Shown in pieces: positions 11,567-23,074 of a stretch of 64,000 nucleotides of DNA. Source of the DNA: Amaurobius ferox (taxonomy: Eukaryota; Arthropoda; Arachnida; Araneae; Amaurobiidae); NCBI GenBank assembly GCA_951213105.1, contig OX578139.1, positions 69,313,754 to 69,377,753 on the forward strand, read 5' to 3'. The notes under the pieces are model-generated. The model made no database searches and had not been told where the DNA came from. It saw only the letters and a program-made list of their open reading frames with translations. Every line of letters begins with the position of its first letter. Within the stretch, counting starts at the first letter, position 1. The position numbers were made by a program, and so were the translations under genes.

Positions 11567-12164
11567 TGTGGCAGCAGACGACTCTGCTCCTGCCAAAGAC
11601 ATTGATCGAAGATGCTAAGATACCCGAATTATAAGTTCGAAGTGGAAGCTAGCTTTTGCTCTAATCTTATAATGTCGGTCTTGTAAGAACGAGGTCCCGA
11701 GTTCGGGCCTGGCAACATCAGATCCTACAATGGAGACCCGGGACGTTTGAAACACGCAACCTTCTCTCTCCAACGATCTCACCTCTCAACAAGAGATGGC
11801 ATCACCACACGGAGCCAGAGGCCCTACCACTCCCTTCCTGGTTGACCACGACAGACGTCATGCTCGAAATACGACACGCCTCCCGGCCTTTCAGCCCCTC
11901 GACTGAGTTTCGGATGGGGACGCGCGGGGGTTTCTGAGTGTTCCCCTCCTCTCCGAAATTCGACGGGGCTTCTCATCAGGTGGGGGAGTGTGTGGCAGCA
12001 GACTACTCTGATCCTGCCAAAGACATCGATCGAAGATGCTAGGATACCCGAATTATAAGTTCGGAGGGGAAGCTAGATTTTGCTCTAATCTTATAATGTC
12101 GGTCTTGTAAGCACGAGATCCCGAGTTCAGTCCTGGCTCGGGCCTGGCAACATCAAATCCTACA
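11567..12164. mobile_element. TRIM (miniature LTR retrotransposon), copy 1
   Basis: Direct terminal repeats at 11567-11729 and 11991-12164 both start TGTGGCAGCAGAC and end CCTACA (TG...CA). One base after the 5' repeat a primer-binding-like TGGAGACCCGGGACG begins. A purine-rich GGTGGGGGAGTG precedes the 3' repeat. The internal 261 bp has no open frame. The flanks share TATG, a 4 bp target duplication, though the site is in TG/TA microsatellite. Each repeat includes GGTCTTGTAAG...CCGAGTTC, which resembles the 3' half of tRNA-Thr(TGT). A second copy is at 24898. Confidence 0.75.
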
Positions 12165-12639
12165 TATGTGTGTGTGTAATTTTTTTACTAATATTGGCCG
12201 TTACTGTGCTTTTAATAACTTTTATGAACTTACTACACCTTTTCTGGCGATCTTAATCCGCTTCATTCATCTGTTAGTGCTTTTAAAAATCACTTGTTGT
12301 AAATACTTTGCATTTTACTGTCTGATATACAATACTCAAGTTTGGATTGGAGAGTATTTACCACTCGAGTATATATAAGACATCACTTCAAGGCGTTCTC
12401 TGGTCTCTCAGAATCCCACTTTTACCACCAAAGCACATTATCTGCCAAAAAAAATGCTTTTGTTTTGCATTATATGAATATAAAAACATTTTTAAGAAAA
12501 GAAACTAACAGTGCTTTGTTTAATGAGTTAAGTGATTTAATTCATGAGAAGACGATGTAAAAACTTTATAAATCTTGCTGTTTTTAGTTCAAAAGAATAA
12601 TTAATTAAGCGTGGAATTGGATTTAAACAAACAATGAAT

Positions 12640-13197
12640 GAAAATGAATTCTAAAAAAATTCTATTGTGTCGGTGGTTTAAGTGGTATTTTTTAAGTGTA
12701 ATATGGGAGTGGTAATCTCAAATCCCGGAACAACGATCATGGATGAAAAAAATTAATCCCGATATTTCGGGACTAGAAATACTAAAAAAACGGAATTTCG
12801 AGATTTAAGTCATTCCAATTTAATTCTTAAACTCTGCAATTATGTGAAAATTGCCAGAGTGAAGTTAACAATTTGACAAGCAAAATACCACATGAACAGT
12901 ATATAAATTTTCAAAATTTGGCTGATATCAGCTTTGTATATGACATAGCTGAGTGCGACTGACTGAATAAGTGAAAAATTTACAGCTCAAAATGCTGAAA
13001 ATAAAAAATTAAAAAAGCTACATACACATAGGATTTTACTTATAAGTAATGAAGAAAGTAAAATCTTGGAATATTGTTAGTAAAATGCATAAATATCGGA
13101 ATTTTTTATCCTACGTTATTGCAATTACAACTCGAGAGCAGCTAAATACCAGATTTGGTTCCATAATATCATGTACAGAAAACAATATCCTAAATTT
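12640..13197. other. AT-rich stretch with no supported gene
   Basis: A repeated phrase around 'aatcccg(g)...cgggac' at 12717-12800 resembles one at 16575-16680 and may be an old repeat. Nothing coding is supported. Confidence 0.5.
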
Positions 13198-14139
13198 TTA
13201 CTTTCCTTATATACAATAATGTATATTACTTTCCATACAATAATATATAAGAAAAGTATTGTGAAGGGGTCGAAAATTCAAATTCTAGTTTTCGACGTGA
13301 GAGCACGTTTCAAGCATCCCTGATCATGAATCGAACATTTTTGAGGTGATGTCTGTGTGTGTGTGTGTGTGTGCCAGTGCGTCTGTGGAGACGATAAATG
13401 AGGAACGAATGGACCGATTCGAGCGAAATTTGGTACAAAATTACAATCCGTGAATACTGGAAGCCCATTGTTTTTATTCGCAATCGAATGTTCAGAACCC
13501 TCCCTAAATTTTCGAGTGAAATTATGAAAAAATCATCAAAAAATCAAAACATCTAATAAAGTTACGCAAATAAACATTTCTCATGTAATTTTTCATTAGA
13601 ACACGATTAACATAAATTTTAGAACGGTAACTTGAACCGTTCTCGAGATATTGCACATTTTTCAATAAAATTATCAAAAAATTTTATAAAATAAAAAAAA
13701 ATATTTCCTATTGAAAAACATGTTCACTTTTCATATGTAATATCATGCGATAAATTTGGTGAAATCATTCTCATGGATCCTAGCTCGTTCCATTCATGAA
13801 AAAAGATGCTTTGAGTAATACTTTTGTATTTGAACGCCAATAGTCATTTATCTGCTATAAGAATAAATTATTTCTCCATCCATAACGCTTGACGAGATTT
13901 TGGCGACGAATTTGGCGGAATGTCGCCATCATGGCGACTTGTTTAAATGTTATCAAATAAAATAAAATCTCGCCAAATAAAAATGAATCTAAATCAACGA
14001 CTATTTGACGAAAATTCAATATCTTGGAAAATAAGTTATTCTTAAGTATCTACTATAAGAATAACTTATTTTGTTTTTACTGTAAAAGCAGTAAATACAT
14101 TGCATTATGTAAGGAAAGTCATGTGCTGCCCACATCAGA
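13198..14139 (-). repeat. Family A repeat, copy 3
   Basis: Reverse-oriented. The right end is GCTGCCCACATCAGA (reverse complement TCTGATGTGGGC) and the left end is the ACTTTCCTTATATACA palindrome, here with an extra duplicated palindrome arm at 13226-13256. The body and (GT)n tract match the other copies. Confidence 0.75.
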
Positions 14140-15883
14140 TTTTTTTTTGGTATACAACCAACCTTAACTCTATCGGTATACAAACAACCGATCTTGAGAT
14201 ATTTTAACTTATAATTATAACAAACTGTTTATAATTATTTATAGTTACACCAAACTATTTTTAATTATTTATAATTATAGCTAATCACTTCTAGTTATAT
14301 CCTATAAGATAATTTTTTGAAGTTGAAAGTTTGCAAACATGCGGGACCAGACCTTCAAACAATCATAAAAAGCTAACCTTTTGGAATTTTGCTCGATAAA
14401 TTTACAAATCGCGGATTTTTTTTTTATTTATTTAACATTCCTTCTGCTATAACTTGGCAACGGCTAACACACAACATCCGTTTACATACCAGCATGCACT
14501 GAAAAAATATCCTACATTTTCTTAATTCACGGTATTGGTGTACAATCAACCATTCTTGAGAAACTTTAATTTATAACTGCAACAGACGATCCTTTTACAT
14601 TAGTTTAATAAACAACCTATTCAAATTCCGAAATCGTTTGTTGGCTATCCTTCAGTGTAAACCTTTGGAAAAAAATACGTTACCGAGTATTAAGCTATTA
14701 ATTTATTCTCAGCTTAAAATGCCTGAAAAGTTTAAAAATAAGGTAACATACAGTGATCTGATACATTGCTTTACGTGCCGCAATTTCCATATTAACAAAA
14801 CTATAAAATGTGCACCATATTTATTATTAAATTTAAAACGGTTTTTGATATTCAGAACTTTTATTAAATTTGCAGGTATCACATTTAGTGACCACTGCGA
14901 GCAACGAATAGGTGGAAATGGTCCAAAATTAATAGAACCTTGGAAATAGAACCTACGGACCTTGGAAATGGTCGATATAATATACACTTCAAATTAGTTA
15001 TATTTCTACTACTTTATCCTAATGCAAAAATAATATTTTTTGTTCTCAATTCTGTGTGTTATTTTTTTCTAACAGTTCTGTATAATTAATTTATTGGATG
15101 AATTTGAAAATCTAAATTTTTGCCGAATATTAAGCTATTTGTTAATGGTGCATCTTAGAGACTGGCTATAAAAAATGATGAAATAGCATTGTAATACTTA
15201 AAATTGTGTTTTGACCAAGAAAAATAGAGTCCTTTACACAAGTCAAGAGTAATATGGATTTGTTAAATTTGTGCTTATTTTCTCTAAAATAAAACAGTAC
15301 TTGAAATGTTTTCTTATTATATTTTACATTCTGGCATTAACTTATAATATTTTACATTCTGGCATTAACTTATGATATTTTACATTCTGAGTTTACAGAC
15401 CGAAAAATCTTTAAGCATAAAAATAACTGCGTATGTAACATGTTCACAATTGGTTTTGGCTCGTGAAATTTATATCAGCACATGGAAAATGATCATATAA
15501 ACTAATTTCACCAGGTTTAATTTGTTGTAAGAACGAACGGCGTGGAAGACCAAATACCCCCCAAATACCTTCTTTTGCATTCTCACAGTTTTATGGTAAA
15601 TTACTACTCACTCTACAGCTTTATAACTGTCTTTGTAACAGCATTGCAATCTTGCTTTATTACCGAGCTCGTATCCTAACTTTTTAATTTTTTCTCCGCT
15701 AGAGGCGCTGCAATCACTTTAATTCAATCGGCATAGTCACTTTATAGATAGACCTAACATGTAAACACATGGATCTCAAGATGTTTTGGATGTTTAATTT
15801 TTTTCCTAAGAAACCTTTGTATATATTATATACAATTTATTTAATATTAGCCCATTACATTTCCCAGTATATATCAAAGTACA
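14140..15883. other. Intergenic AT-rich DNA with an old repeat
   Basis: At 14838-14905 the phrase 'cagaacttttattaaatt' followed by 'cacatttagtgacca' recurs at 41430-41475, so this is a dispersed repeat and not a gene. A short direct repeat 'tattttacattctggcattaactta' occurs three times at 15319-15390. Overlapping sense and antisense frames of 90-100 codons near 14638-14987 have no recognisable domain. Confidence 0.5.
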
Positions 15884-16299
15884 CTTATCCAGTCAATGTT
15901 GTTGTTGTTGAGACCCAGACCGTCCGACCTACCAGAAAGGTGTAAGGTAACTGTTTGGACGGCCGGGAAGTGCCACCCAATTTAGACCGGAACCCAGTGG
16001 GGGAGGCATCCACAGGGACCGTACCCTCCTTCCCCTACCACCAACCTCTCGGAAGGACTTACGGACCCACATGTTTAACGTGATCGTACTCCGCATGAAC
16101 ACGGCGGCAGTTCTGGCAGCGGCGAGAATCGCGCGCTAACCACTGGGCTGCCGCGCCCGAAAAGAGCCAACAACACGCGGTGTTCCCAGGTGGTCACCCA
16201 CCCAAGTACTAACCGCGCCCGATGCTGCCTGACTTCGGTGATCTAACGAGAACCGGTGTTTTCAGCACGGTACGGTCGTTGGCCTTATCCAGTCAATGT
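15884..16299 (-). mobile_element. Chimeric 5S rRNA-tRNA-derived SINE insertion
   Basis: The insert 15900-16283 sits between perfect 16 bp direct repeats CTTATCCAGTCAATGT at 15884-15899 and 16284-16299. On minus it begins exactly at the first base of a 5S rRNA copy (16283-16166). It continues through TCTTTTC into a tRNA-derived head (GGCAGCCCAGTGGTTAGCGC) and the usual family F body, and ends in a (CAA)n tail. Variable-length duplications and a simple tail mark LINE-mediated target-primed retrotransposition. Compared with the copy at 24196-23909, the tRNA-like head has lost about 27 bp, including most of the B box. Confidence 0.85.
16166..16283 (-). rRNA. 5S rRNA-derived copy (retroposed, probably a pseudogene)
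   Basis: The minus strand begins GCCAACGACCGTACC and ends ACACCGCGTGTTGTTGGC, 118 nt, the normal 5S length. Recognisable 5S blocks include ACACCGGTTCTCGT, GATCACCGAAGT, GCAGCATCGGGCGCGG, TTAGTACTTGGGTGGGTGAC and CCTGGGAACACCGCGTG. Terminal 5' GCCAACGAC and 3' GTTGTTGGC can pair as helix I. It differs from the usual arthropod sequence at about ten places, several looking like CpG decay, and it is embedded in a retroposon, so it is unlikely to supply ribosomes. It is followed by TCTTTTC, resembling a Pol III terminator. Confidence 0.85.
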
Positions 16300-16909
16300 A
16301 AAACAAGCAGTTATTTCATATCATTACGTAATACTCAATATATATTCCTTCAGACGGTTTATTACTGTACATCACTCTTTATGAGCACTATCTGCGTTCA
16401 TTACAAATGCTAAAAGAATACCGAAATATATTCCAAATTTTCTTTTTCAAATGTTTACTATATCTGAAATCATTTGTAGTAAATGTTAATATAAGATGGT
16501 CTCAACATAACTGTCATCCTCTAAAAATGTGTTATATTTATAGACAAATAAAAAAGAATGTAAAAGTATAAAATATAGCATATTTAATCCTACGGTCCCC
16601 AGAATAAAAAATCCGAATCCTACGGTATCCCAGGATAAAAAAATTCTCAATCCTGAAACTCCAGGATGGAAATAGGCATCCGGAACTGTATTCTCCAGTT
16701 AAAAAAGCTTAACTTGATGAAAAATAAATACTTTTATACTTTTCCCACTTTTATTCTGAAGTAGATAAACCGAAAAAATTGATATTGTCATTCTGGAAAG
16801 ATTACAAAATATCTACAATTATCCATTCCAAGTTGATACTGTTGCAAACGCGCAATATTCCCTTTGACGCCTCGTCTTTCGTTTGTCTTGAAGGCCAGGC
16901 TAAGAAAAC

Positions 16910-17440
16910 ATGGCATCACATGACGCGAGCCCAGGGTTGACAGATTTGGTGATTTATCGCTAATTTGGCGACTTCCAGAAAACTTCTCGATAAAACGATT
17001 ATTCGAGATATAGAGAGTTCCAGAAGTTCTTATGGAGAGACTATAAATAAGACTCATTACTCCTTTGAAGTTCAGTTGACGAATTGACAATATACGACCT
17101 ACAATGGACTGTGACTTTTGTCAATGTTTTGAGAATAGTAGCGGTTGTTTTGTGAAATTATTTTCGACAATGTTTTGAGAATATTACAGCTTATTTTGTG
17201 TAATTAGTGAAGCATTTAAGTGCTGTTTGATTGTATATTGCTCCTGTTTGCTTTAAGCTTGTGAATAAACGTAAGTTATCCAGAAACTTGGACTCGTTCT
17301 TGTATCCTGCTTATACACGCAAAATTATAGAGGATACTTTTCGTAATAATACCTTAATGAGACCATTAACATCAGTATGCATCGGATCGAGTGGTCGTGG
17401 TCCTGTTGCTGTTGTGTGGTAAACTCTATTTGATGGGAGG
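16910..17440 (+). repeat. Solo-LTR-like repeat (family G)
   Basis: The order is AGGGTTGACAGATTTGG, an ATTTATCGCTAATTTGGCGA palindromic tract, a TATA box CTATAAATAAG at 17041, a 'ttcagttgacg' start-site region, and GTGAATAAACG with the poly(A) signal at 17264-17269. After that comes ATCCAGAAACTTGG, shared with the copy at 10262-10800. No primer-binding site or coding region follows, so it is most simply a solo LTR. The 63-codon frame inside is not a gene. Confidence 0.5.
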
Positions 17441-17697
17441 TGGGGGCTTTCTTGCGAACATCACACACTCTACTTTAGTTCCTGAGATCTTCATAACGTA
17501 GCATAATGCCAGTCGCAAGAGTTTTTAAAGTTGGTTGCTATTCTTCCCTTAGATGTCCCATTTTTCTGTCCAACAACACAGCACTGTTCTGTTCCTTTAT
17601 TGATGTTACCTTTCTTTAACACGTTCAATGTACATACATCAGTGTAGTTTTACTATCTTCAATTATCGGGTCTCCCTTTTTGAACACTCCTGCGTTA

Positions 17698-18664
17698 TTA
17701 CTTTCCTTATATATATATAGTATAATGTATAAGGAAAGTATTATGACGGGGTCAAAAATTCGATTTCGAGTTTTCGAAGGGACAATACGTTTCAAGCATC
17801 CCTGACCACGAATCGAACATTTTTGAGGTGATGTCTATCTGTGTCTGTATGTGTGTGCGTGTGTCTGTGTGTGTGTGTGTGTGTGTTTGTGTGTCAGTGA
17901 GTCTGTGGAAACAATATTTCACGAACGAATGGAGAGATTCGAATGAAATTTGCTACAAAAATCAAAATCCATCAATACTGTAAGCATATTGTTTCTAAAG
18001 CACAATCGAATGTTCAGAACCCCCCTAAATTTTCGAGTGAAATTTTGAAAAAATCATCAAAAAATCAAAAGCTTTAATAAAGTTACGCAAATAGACATTT
18101 CTTATGAATTTTTTTCCTCAGAAAACGATTGACATAAACTTTAGAACGCTAGCATGGACCGTTCTCGAGATATTGCACATTTTTCAAATAAATTTATCAA
18201 AAATTCCCATAAATTAAAAAAAATATTAACTCTTAAGAAACACGTTCACTTTTCTTATGTAATATCATGCTATAATTTGGGTGGCATCATTCTCGTGGAT
18301 CTATCTCGTTCCATTCACGAGAAAAGATACTGTGAGTAATACTTTTGTATTTGAGCGCCAATAATCATTTATCTGCTGTAAGAATAAATTATTTCTTCAT
18401 CCATAACGCTTGACGAGATTTGGCGCGAATTTGGCGGAATGTCGTCAACTTGGCGACTTTTTTAAATGTTACCAAATCAAAGAAAATCTTGCCAAATTGA
18501 TAACAATGACGCTAAATCAATGAAAATAACGACTATTTGACGAAAATTCAATATTTTGAAAAAAATATAAGAATCAACTGTAAGAATAACCTATTTTGTT
18601 CTTACTGTAAATGTAGTAAATACATTGTATTATATAAGGAAAGTCATGTGCTGCCCACAACAGA
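17698..18664 (-). repeat. Family A repeat, copy 4
   Basis: It has the left palindrome ACTTTCCTTATATATA and the right tip CTGCCCACAACAGA. The interior (GT)n tract is longer than in the other copies. The internal 61-codon frame from 18154 is repeat sequence. Confidence 0.75.
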
Positions 18665-18956
18665 TTTTTTTTAATTGCAGCATTGGACAATATTTGCCAT
18701 AATCATGCATATAAGGAGCTATTTACAGCACAATGATCTCGAAACTTGATAGTTTCAGCCATTGATGTGAAAAAGAGCTGCGAAACAATTTTTTTTGTTA
18801 GTGACGTCATTAGCCGTCCCCCGAGGGGTCAAGTTGCCCCCCCCCCAGGTGGTACATTTTCAAATATGGTATCAAATGAAATATTTTTTTCAAATCATTT
18901 ATAGTGAAAGGGCAACACGCTATAATTGTAATCATTTAGACCTACGATACGGAATC

Positions 18957-19894
18957 TTACTTTCCTTATATACATATAATGTATAAAAAAGTATTGTGAC
19001 GGGGTCGAAAATTCAAATTCGAGTTTCCAGCGGAAGAGCACGTTTCAAGAATCCCTGATTACGAATCGAACATTTTTGAGGTAATATCTGTGTGTGTGTG
19101 TGTGCATGTGTATGAAAGAATGTGTGCGTGTGTGTGTCAGTGAATCTGTGGAGACGATATCTCACGAACAAATGGAACGATTTGAATGAAATTTAGTACA
19201 AAAATTACAATCCGTGAATACTGGAAGTCTATTGTTTTTAAACACAATCAAATGCTCAGAACTCCCTAAATTTTCGAATGAAATTTTGAAAAATTCATCA
19301 AAAAATCAAACCCTTTAATAAAGTTACGCAAATAGACATTTCTTATGTAATTTTTCCTTAGAAAACTATTGCCATAAACTTAGAATGTTTGCTAGAACCG
19401 TTCTCGAGATATTACACATTTATCAAATAAATTTATCAAAAAATCCCATAAATTAAAATAAATATTAACTGTTGAGAAACATGTTCATTTTTCATATGTA
19501 ATATCATGCGATAAGTTGGGTGACATCATTCTCGTAGATCTAGCTCGTTCCATTCATGAGAAAAGATACTTTGAGTAATACTTTTGTATTTGAAAGGCAA
19601 TCTGCTATAAGAATAACTTATTTCTCCGTCCATAACGCTTGGCAAGATTTTAGCGACGAGTTTGGTGAAATATCACCAACTTACCGACTTTTTTAAATGT
19701 TGCCAATTTAACGAAAATCTCGCCAAATGGATAAACATGACGCTAAATCAATCAAAAGGACGACTAATTGACAAAATGTCAAAATCTTGGAAAAAATATT
19801 AGTAACCAGTCTAAGGATAACCTATTTTCTTTTACTGTAAAAGTAGTAAATTCATTGCATTATATATGGAAAGTCATGTGCTGTCCACACCAGA
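18957..19894 (-). repeat. Family A repeat, copy 5
   Basis: Same orientation as copy 4 and 0.3 kb away. Tips are ACTTTCCTTATATACAT and CTGTCCACACCAGA. The body is colinear with the others. Confidence 0.75.
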
Positions 19895-20817
19895 TTTTTT
19901 TTTAAATTGTTATTGTAAAGTTTGATAAAGAAATATACAAACTACTGAGAAATGGATTATGGTATGAGAAAGTGAAATCGACCCACTTCCAGGTATTTTA
20001 TATTTAATGTTACTAAAAATTGTCTTTCCGGCTAATGGAAGGTGGTCGAAGATTTTGTAATTGCAAGAACCTAAATATCCCATTAACCGATATTCTATTA
20101 AATTCCTACAGTTACGCATGATACGCACGTATAGATTTTCGCTTTTCACATAAAATATTCAGAAGTAAAACTTATCTGAAACTAAACGCTTCCTTCTCCT
20201 TTAAGAACTGCATATGGTAGATGACACAGATCTTCATCCATAAACTGAAACATAAACTGCTAATATAACAGTCACTCTGGGCCTTGACACAGCAACGACG
20301 TGGAATAACAAACAAAGGTTTCCTGAAATGATTAGCTAATGAAGCAAGAAACAACCCTTTGGAGACTGTAATGGCACGATCAGAAATCAGAAAACTCTTT
20401 GATGTAAATTCTCCGATGTTCCATTTGAGAGTGGTGTCAAGAAGCCATTTTAATCCAGAAAAGAGATGGTATGCTGAATTTAGCATTTCGTGTTAAACTA
20501 CTTTAGTGGATTCGTTGCATCCTCGGATGAGGTGCTTGGGACACAGACTTTGATGATGTGAGGCTTTGGATTCCAGTTGTGAGTCTTTAAATTCAGTGTT
20601 GTTAAGTGAAATTTCAACTGATCATCAAATTATAACCCTTTCTAAATTTTTAATATTATTATATATTTAATTTTAATTATTTTGATATATTTCCAAGAAA
20701 ATACTGTCAATATTCTGTTTCAACTTAAAATGTAAATATATTAAAAATGCGCACATTTGAATATGTTATTCAATTATATATTATTCAATTATCAATTGTA
20801 TATTTTACTAGCAGCGA
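19895..20817. repeat. Dispersed low-copy repeat of unknown origin
   Basis: The segment 20285-20475 is similar to 22750-22925. Shared phrases include 'tgattagctaa', 'aaatcagaaaactc' and 'gccattttaatccag' / 'gctgttttaatcagg'. A 104-codon minus-strand frame (20486-20172) lies in the first copy but is not preserved in the second, so I do not call it a gene. The source element is not recognised. Confidence 0.45.
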
Positions 20818-22582
20818 TTACCCTGCGTTGCTCGGGATTTGCCATGCAAACTTGTGATAAAAATTACACCGGAACATACAGGGCCGTGGAACTTATACAT
20901 TGTTTTTTCACTGTGAAAGATGTAAATTCGTTGCATTATGTAAGAAAAAAAAATCATGCATTATATAAGTCATAGCTGCATAAGAAAGAATCTTCCTCAT
21001 AAAATGTTGATAATTAAATAACCATTTTTAACACTTTACAACATAGTTGAAAAGTGATTATGACTTTGTTCATTCTGTCTGTCTGTCCGCTAGCACGATA
21101 GCTGTCGTAAAAATTACTTTATCAAAATGTAATTTTAGTATGTTGTTCAGACGGTCTGTGGTACTTACGGGAATATAAATGAATAATATCGGGAATATAA
21201 ATGAATTAGTTTTAGTTTTTAATTACGGGAATATAAATTAGTTTTAGTTTTTAATTACGGGAATATAAATGAATTAGTTTTGGAGTGAACCCGGGTTGAA
21301 GAAATAAAATACATTGAATCCTATGGGACCTAATTTTTCCAACATTTTTTACGCGGATTTAAAATTCACAAATTGCTTCGAAAATTTTAGGTAACATTCA
21401 AATTATTCCATAAAATATATAAAAAAAATTTCAGCAAAATATAGCCAGTAGTTTTTTAAATAAAAATTAAAATAATAATTACACCTCTTATAAGAAGCGA
21501 TCACGTGACCATGATATGAAGAGATAACGTGACCCACTTCAAAATGAAATACGGCATCCATCTTGTCTCAAAATCGTGATTTTTAAAGTTCTTTTTAATT
21601 CATATTAAGTGTTCATCCGTCCTAAAACTGCTTTATTTTTACTTAAATTCTGTGCATCTACATACTGAAACAACGTAATTACAATATATTTGAGTCTAAA
21701 TGATCATCCAAATTTGATTATTTCTACAATGAAGCCTATTTTTCACTTATGTAAAATATAAACAGCAAAATATGTAGAATGCGTTGTATAAGAATTGCTG
21801 CATTTCTTTAACGCAAAATTATTTAGCTCATGGAGTCTGCATAGCTGATATGAATGAAATATTCATTGATTTTACAGAGAGAAGGACGATTTTTTTCGAT
21901 GAATTTTTAGCTTAGAATTGAATTACTTGTAACTCCATGGTCTTAAGTTTTAAATAAAATAAATTATTATAGTATTGTGATGAATGAAATGAATGGGAAA
22001 ATGTTTATGAATGAAATGCTGCTTTTATACAGAGAGCCAGAGCGTGTTATATTTCGATGACGTCATTTGAATAGACTTCAGTTGTTTTTGATGAAGTTTT
22101 AAAATATACTAAATTATTTTATTATTATGATAATGTTAAAAATATTACCGAGGAGCCAGGCGATTTATATATAATTGACGTCATTTGAATGAAGTTCATT
22201 TTTTTTCGATGAACTTTTAAGTTTTCAAATATAATAAATTAATGTAATATTGTGATAATTTTTAAAATACTGCCGAGAAATGCATCGCATTTTAGAGACG
22301 TTTAAACGAAACTGCATTGAAGTTGGAAAGTGTTTTATAATTAATGCTTTATGCGTGATTGATCTTTCTTGTTAAATATGAACTAGATAAAGAGAAGAAA
22401 ATCACCTCTACCAAATCCCAATGGAAAAATTTCGAATTTTTGGATTTTCTAGTCAGTTACATCACTTGAGGCATTCATGCACCATATTGAAAGTTTCTAC
22501 TCCTTCTGAAATTTTGCCAACATTTTACGGACGTACATACATACATACATACATACATATATAAAAATTTCTCTTTTATAGA
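20818..22582 (-). mobile_element. Full-length non-autonomous Helitron-like element (family C)
   Basis: On minus the 5' end is A|TCTATAAAAGAG followed by (TATG)n at 22559-22533. The 3' end is a hairpin CCCGAGCAACGCAGGG, TAATCGCTG, then CTAG|T at 20821-20818. The roughly 1.35 kb interior (about 21031-22375) is the family C core found in many other places. Its landmarks are a palindrome around ATCATGCATAAAGC, 'aatgacgtcat' blocks, AGGTCCCATAGG/CAGACCGTCTGAAC, a (CAGA)n tract and the hairpin CAACATAGTTG flanked by AACACTTT/AAGTGTT. No Rep/helicase frame is present. Confidence 0.7.
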
Positions 22583-22739
22583 TATACAGATTAAAACAAA
22601 TTTTATTTTGCAAACCAGTTATACACTATTATTTAACTGAATACCAATTGTTTGCTTAACAGTTTAAATAAAATACCTATTTTACATCCATAGCCTTAAC
22701 TTGCAGAAATTTACATTACAATTACATTTTCTGCTTGTA

Positions 22740-22960
22740 GACACAACGAATACCTATAACGCAAAGTTTCTCCTAAGTGATTAGCTAAATGAGGCAACTA
22801 ATAAAGTTGAGAATGTAATAGCAATCTTACAAATCAGAAAACTCCTTACTGGGATTTGTTCTAGAATGAGATATTCAACAGGGAAGCTTGAAGCTGTTTT
22901 AATCAGGAAAAGTTGTTATACAACTTTAAGATGAAACGATCAAATGAATTCGTCCCAGAA
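22740..22960. repeat. Second copy of the 20.3 kb low-copy repeat
   Basis: It aligns by eye with 20285-20475 (see that entry). It is more degraded, with no open frame. Confidence 0.45.
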
Positions 22961-23074
22961 GAGATATTTTAAATTTATTTAGCAGAAAATATGGGAAGTT
23001 GTAGTCTATGTTACTAATAAGGGTTTTAAATGTCTTTCCCTGCCCATCTTGATTTTGCTTCCTATTAAAAAAAA

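Noticed and set aside
14638..14987. Overlapping 103- and 92-codon frames on opposite strands
   Set aside because: Part of the sequence recurs at 41430-41475 as a dispersed repeat, and neither frame resembles a protein family.
20172..20486. 104-codon minus-strand frame
   Set aside because: The homologous sequence at 22750-22925 does not keep the frame; no motif recognised.
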